Assembly (NCBI GenBank): GCA_020056225.1
Contig: JAGVIE010000023.1
Coordinates: 1-64,000, forward strand
Origin: Bacteroidota bacterium
Lineage (GTDB): Bacteria > Bacteroidota > Ignavibacteria > UBA10030 > SZUA-254
Length of the DNA stretch: 64,000 nt
Direction: 5' to 3'
Shown piece after piece: positions 60,792-64,000 of this stretch. A model generated the notes under the pieces. The model did not search any database. It worked only from the letters and a program-made list of their open reading frames with translations, and was not told the DNA's origin. Each line of letters starts with the position of its first letter. The first letter of the stretch is position 1. Position numbers and translations under genes: made by a program.

Positions 60792-62420
60792 TTATTGCAG
60801 TACTAAAATTTTTCCAAATATCGGTTCGTCATTATCGATCTTGACGGAATAAAAATAAACGCCGTTCGCCACAATCCTACCTTCATCATCTCTTCCGTCC
60901 CACATTTCATCGATCTCTATGTTCGATTGCCGTGTTGCGTTATTAATTAGTGTCCGAACGCGGTTCATTCCGAAATCAAAAATATCGATAGACACTTCCC
61001 TTGTAGATCCGGCGCTCGTTTGTTTTTCGCCGTAATGAATTCTAACATATGCTTCGGGATCGGAGAGATTCGTTTTTGGCTGGAACGGATTCGGATATGC
61101 GAAAGTTTTACTCGATGCCCCGACCTTTTCGTAAGTTCGTCCGATAGACCACACCGAACCGAAAGGATTTTCGAAGTTGTCTATTGTTCGTACGAAACCT
61201 TCATTCGTGACGAGGAAAACCGTATCGCCGATTACCGCAACCGAGAAGACCTGAGCAGAAAGTATCGACTGATGAACCGAAGCGTCTGTGAAGTTTGATA
61301 TTTTAATGAAACTCTTTCCGCTGTTATCCGTTCGGTAAATTCCCGCGTCTGTGGCGATGTAGGTGATGGAATCTTTGAATGCAAAATCGTAAGCCCTGAC
61401 ACCATTGAGAAGATTATTCCATGAATTACCGTCGTTATCCGTGTAGCTTACACCGAATTCTTCAGCATTGTCTTCTGCTTTCCAGTTTGTCGTCCAGATA
61501 CGTTTTGTGCCGTTGAAATTCTGCTCTCTGATCGCAATGATCCAGTTTCCGAGTATCGGATGAGATTGATTGCGATGGTTGAATTTTATCCATGTAGTTC
61601 CGCCATCGGTCGATCTGTTGATGCCCCCTGCAGTACCGCACCAAATTGTATTCCGGTCACTTGCGTGAACAGAGAATGCCAGCAGGTTATTGTTCTTTCG
61701 TGGATCGAACTTTTTGAAGTACCTCGTTATCGCATCTGATCCATAAGTCCATAATGTATCGCTCACCCTCAGCGTATCCATATTATCCAATGGTAGAAGA
61801 ATGCGCTGCCATGTTGCGCCATTGTCGGTCGATTTGCGCAATCCGCTTGCCCAACTGGCAATCCAAACTGTTCCTTCCGATAAAGCGATATCGAATGTAA
61901 CATTCTGTTCCGGCACGAGAACCGGTAAAAACCAAACCGAGTCGTTAATGCAGATTGAATCGGGGATGCAATATCTGAAAATGCTGTCACCGCGGTTGTC
62001 GAGCGTTTGCGGGAGATGCTGCCAGCCCGTATCTCCGTTTACACTGAAAGTATAACCACTGCCTGTCTGTACGCTTCCGCCGCTGATTTCTGTATTGTAG
62101 CCTGTCGAAACCCATACTGTTTCCCGGTTGGCGGCTATCGCGAATATACCTTCATCTGCAAATGCGGGATCAGTGCGGTAACTTGTCCACGTGCGACCTC
62201 CGTTAGCACTTCTTGCAAATCCTCTGCCTGTGCCGATGTATAGCACGGAATCGGATACTGCAATATGTGAAATACTGTTGCTTGGCGGAAGTGCCAGTTG
62301 TGCACTGGAAGAAGGGATTGAAAATTCTTTTAGATATTTCGATTGTGCATTCATTATAGATGGAATTCCGACTGCAACTGCAAGCATCAGAAAGATATAT
62401 GTATTCAATTGTTTGATCAT
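60792..62420 (-). CDS. Secreted beta-propeller protein with FlgD-like/T9SS tail
   Basis: 542 aa with a signal peptide (~6-24). The body is a BNR/YCF48-type beta-propeller: SANGGRTW, STDNGATWQR, STDGGTTWIKF, DNDGNSWNNL and DNSGKSFIKI mark at least five blades. The C-terminal ~95 residues (YPNPFQPKTN, then FDFGMNRVRTL, then GVYFYSVKI) form the FlgD-like sorting region of T9SS cargo. It overlaps the upstream lipoprotein gene by four bases. No glycosidase catalytic residues are visible. Confidence 0.85.
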   Translation of the reverse strand: MIKQLNTYIFLMLAVAVGIPSIMNAQSKYLKEFSIPSSSAQLALPPSNSISHIAVSDSVLYIGTGRGFARSANGGRTWTSYRTDPAFADEGIFAIAANRETVWVSTGYNTEISGGSVQTGSGYTFSVNGDTGWQHLPQTLDNRGDSIFRYCIPDSICINDSVWFLPVLVPEQNVTFDIALSEGTVWIASWASGLRKSTDNGATWQRILLPLDNMDTLRVSDTLWTYGSDAITRYFKKFDPRKNNNLLAFSVHASDRNTIWCGTAGGINRSTDGGTTWIKFNHRNQSHPILGNWIIAIREQNFNGTKRIWTTNWKAEDNAEEFGVSYTDNDGNSWNNLLNGVRAYDFAFKDSITYIATDAGIYRTDNSGKSFIKISNFTDASVHQSILSAQVFSVAVIGDTVFLVTNEGFVRTIDNFENPFGSVWSIGRTYEKVGASSKTFAYPNPFQPKTNLSDPEAYVRIHYGEKQTSAGSTREVSIDIFDFGMNRVRTLINNATRQSNIEIDEMWDGRDDEGRIVANGVYFYSVKIDNDEPIFGKILVLQ

Positions 62421-63256
62421 TGCGCTATAATCGTGATTGTGTGATCAAGAGAATCTCCGAGGAAACCCGACTTATCGATTGCATAGAACCGTAATAATTT
62501 TGAGCCTAATGTGTTTGATGAATCTACTTGCAGTAGAGTCGAATATCTTCCATCCCCCGCAACTGAATCTCCATCCGAAGAGAAATTGCCGTCATCGTAC
62601 AATGGATTCTTGGTGCTGGAATTTACAGAACTGAGATTTCGGAAATAAACCTGATCTATATCCGCAAGACCATCAGGGTCACTCGCAGATATACGGAAAT
62701 AAACGAGTGTCCTGCCGTGAAGCGGACGAATAAATGTATCTTGAGCAGAAAGGTTCCAGATGTGCGGAGGTCCGCTGTTCTTCGCAATCAGTAAACCCAG
62801 CTGAATCGAATTACTGATAGAATTTCCCTGACCTTGCGCAAACATTTCGATTATGTAAATACCGGTCGATGAACGCTCCATTGTGAACGATGCGTTAGTG
62901 TTATAAACAGCTTCGTCCGGCAATGTACTATCCGGCAAAAAGGACAGATTCCCCCTTTGAATGACATCATGCGATACGGGTGAATAAATTCTGTAAGATA
63001 CTTGCTTAATGTCGTCGATTCCATTAGCATCCTCGACATGTGCAGTTATCGTGAAATTTATCTTATATTTTCCATCTGTCAGATGAGTAACCGCACCTGA
63101 GCTTGTTGTATCTATGTGAAGATAATATGTATTCAATATCGCTGTAGTAACATAGGGCGGTACTCCTTGTGTGTCGATTAGCCCGCTACGATCTTTCTCG
63201 CACGAAAGAGCAGTCAGGATAAAGATAATGAAGATGATGATTAAAGGATTTTTCAT
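62417..63256 (-). CDS. Lipoprotein with Ig-like domains
   Basis: 279 aa. The signal MKNPLIIIFIIFILTALSC ends in a good lipobox (ALSC), so it is a lipoprotein. Two Ig/cadherin-like beta domains follow (about 50-150 and 155-279), the second with an ISASDPDGLADIDQVYF motif common in bacterial surface Ig folds. It heads the five-gene operon 63256 to 58395 and is translationally coupled to the beta-propeller gene. Confidence 0.8.
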   Translation of the reverse strand: MKNPLIIIFIIFILTALSCEKDRSGLIDTQGVPPYVTTAILNTYYLHIDTTSSGAVTHLTDGKYKINFTITAHVEDANGIDDIKQVSYRIYSPVSHDVIQRGNLSFLPDSTLPDEAVYNTNASFTMERSSTGIYIIEMFAQGQGNSISNSIQLGLLIAKNSGPPHIWNLSAQDTFIRPLHGRTLVYFRISASDPDGLADIDQVYFRNLSSVNSSTKNPLYDDGNFSSDGDSVAGDGRYSTLLQVDSSNTLGSKLLRFYAIDKSGFLGDSLDHTITIIAQ

Positions 63257-63530
63257 TGGCTGATTTGAAATATAAAAAAGCCGAGTAGTCAGAACGTAAC
63301 ATAAAGACTCGCTCGGTGAGCTTTCTCCAAAAAGTTACCGTTGTTTAGTTAGTGACTTGGTAACAAAGAATCGTAAGTTTCCTGCTATAATTGAACAAGT
63401 TGAGGATTTAAACTACTAAAAACTAAGAAATCCTTTCCATAAAGTCAAATTTGAGTAATGTACTAGTTTCAGAAGGAAGAAGTCAACAGCAGACCTCACC
63501 TATAATCGTTCGACTGAGCTTCCGACGAAG

Positions 63531-63551
63531 TCCTCTCCTAAAAGGAGAGGA
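63531..63551. repeat. Short perfect hairpin
   Basis: TCCTCTCCT and AGGAGAGGA pair perfectly (9 bp) around AAA. No T-run follows on either strand, so a repeat rather than a terminator is favoured. Confidence 0.6.
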
Positions 63552-63624
63552 TGAAATATCTATGCACTCGTATTTGCGCAGGCAATAACGGGGCTGTCTA
63601 AAAAGAATCAATTACTGTCAGCCT

Positions 63625-63673
63625 GAGCTTGTCGAAGGCTCAATGCCGCTCAATTTCACATTTCGACAAGCTC
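63625..63673. repeat. 12-bp inverted repeat of a dispersed-repeat type
   Basis: GAGCTTGTCGAA (63625-63636) and TTCGACAAGCTC (63662-63673) flank 25 bases. This motif (CTTCGACAAGCTCAGG-like) is a widespread dispersed repeat in many bacterial genomes. Confidence 0.7.
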
Positions 63674-63777
63674 AATGTGACACACTCTCAGACTTATTAG
63701 ACATCCCCTACGGGTGAGGTCTGTTCATCATTGATCGCTCTGAACATTTTTCAAACTGATACACCCCATAAATTTGC

Positions 63778-64000
63778 TTACACTCCAAAATCTATGAACG
63801 GCACCGGCGGAAAAGTGAGTATAAAGGTGATGAAAGCAAACCATCCCAAGAATTTTCTTGTTGGAGTCAGTACCGTATCATCGTTTATCTCAGGATGTTT
63901 TAACTTAATCAGGAAGTATAAAATTGCCGCCCATAGCAGCCATCCTATAGATCCAAGATACAGCTTGAATCCGAAGAACGGAATGAAGCTAAGCAATCCC
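63778..64000 (-). CDS. Probable site-2 protease C-terminus (partial)
   Basis: Only the last ~74 residues are in the window; the gene continues past 64000 on the minus strand. The fragment has two membrane helices and ends LTPTRKFLGWFAFITFILTFPPVPF. The HPEINDDTVLTPTRKFLGW pattern is typical of the C-terminal end of M50-type site-2 protease-family proteins in related genomes. The catalytic HExxH and NPDG-type motifs would lie upstream, outside the window, so the call rests on the tail only. Confidence 0.55.
   Translation of the reverse strand, partial: GLLSFIPFFGFKLYLGSIGWLLWAAILYFLIKLKHPEINDDTVLTPTRKFLGWFAFITFILTFPPVPFIDFGV

Larger units (their letters stand above)
63257..63777. other. Repeat-rich intergenic region
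   Basis: No coding frame stands out. It contains two clear inverted repeats (63531-63551 and 63625-63673). The long spacer between two minus-strand genes suggests that the operon promoter lies in its left part. Confidence 0.55.

Overview
The window looks like a chromosomal segment of a free-living Gram-negative bacterium of the Fibrobacterota-Chlorobiota-Bacteroidota group, most likely an Ignavibacteria/Kryptonia-like lineage. This rests on three secreted proteins with the C-terminal NYPNPFNP-type or FlgD-like sorting region used by the type IX secretion system (T9SS), two tandem PorV/PorQ-family barrels, heptose-LPS genes (rfaE1, rfaE2), TamB and an MsbA-like exporter. The placement is inferred from family composition; no marker phylogeny could be run.

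Layout. 1-7,683: an AmrS-type radical SAM enzyme, a tandem DUF309 protein, two large coiled-coil/TPR proteins on the minus strand (one with a membrane segment and a TolB-like domain), queF and a DedA-family protein. 7,772-16,005: a tight minus-strand run rfaE1-rfaE2-tamB-rnr, with dedA possibly attached, then a divergent TrmH-family methyltransferase. 17,000-20,950: an accessory island with an IS1-like transposase, an excisionase-like HTH protein, an irregular tRNA-Ser-like gene, unrecognised small proteins and a strongly structured element upstream of an unknown 261-aa gene. 20,986-25,439: nuoABCDEF, the front half of a complex I operon. 25,436-26,523: a two-gene minus-strand pair (cytochrome-like lipoprotein and a DUF4013 membrane protein). 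26,825-36,870: two giant secreted proteins. The first has six ~201-residue beta-helix modules followed by a dockerin-like region, a cohesin-like domain and a sorting region. The second has three cohesin-like domains, Big_2, TIG and fibronectin-like modules, and the same kind of sorting region.

36,930-39,021 is a second accessory patch: a truncated DNA methyltransferase, an AT-rich gene that resembles a restriction endonuclease, a small partner, a palindromic element that has duplicated the 5' end of tRNA-Ala, and tRNA-Ala itself. 39,158-43,508: an AhpD-like protein, a PAS-PAS-GAF sensor without an output domain, a 44-residue membrane peptide missed by length cut-offs, lysC and nth. 43,523-49,990: an outer-membrane protein, an SppA protease fused to a barrel-like N-terminal half, and a PDZ-membrane-GAF-PP2C phosphatase.

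50,049-58,376 is a cell-surface glycan block: MsbA-like ABC exporter, GT-C glycosyltransferase, LtaS-like phosphotransferase, GtrA, O-antigen ligase-like protein and a GT4 glycosyltransferase. 58,395-63,256 is a five-gene minus-strand operon: lipoprotein, beta-propeller with FlgD-like tail, two PorV-like barrels and a thioredoxin. The window ends in repeats and the C-terminal part of a probable site-2 protease. The main themes are envelope biogenesis, T9SS-dependent secretion and energy conservation, interrupted by two small islands that hold most of the unexplained structure.
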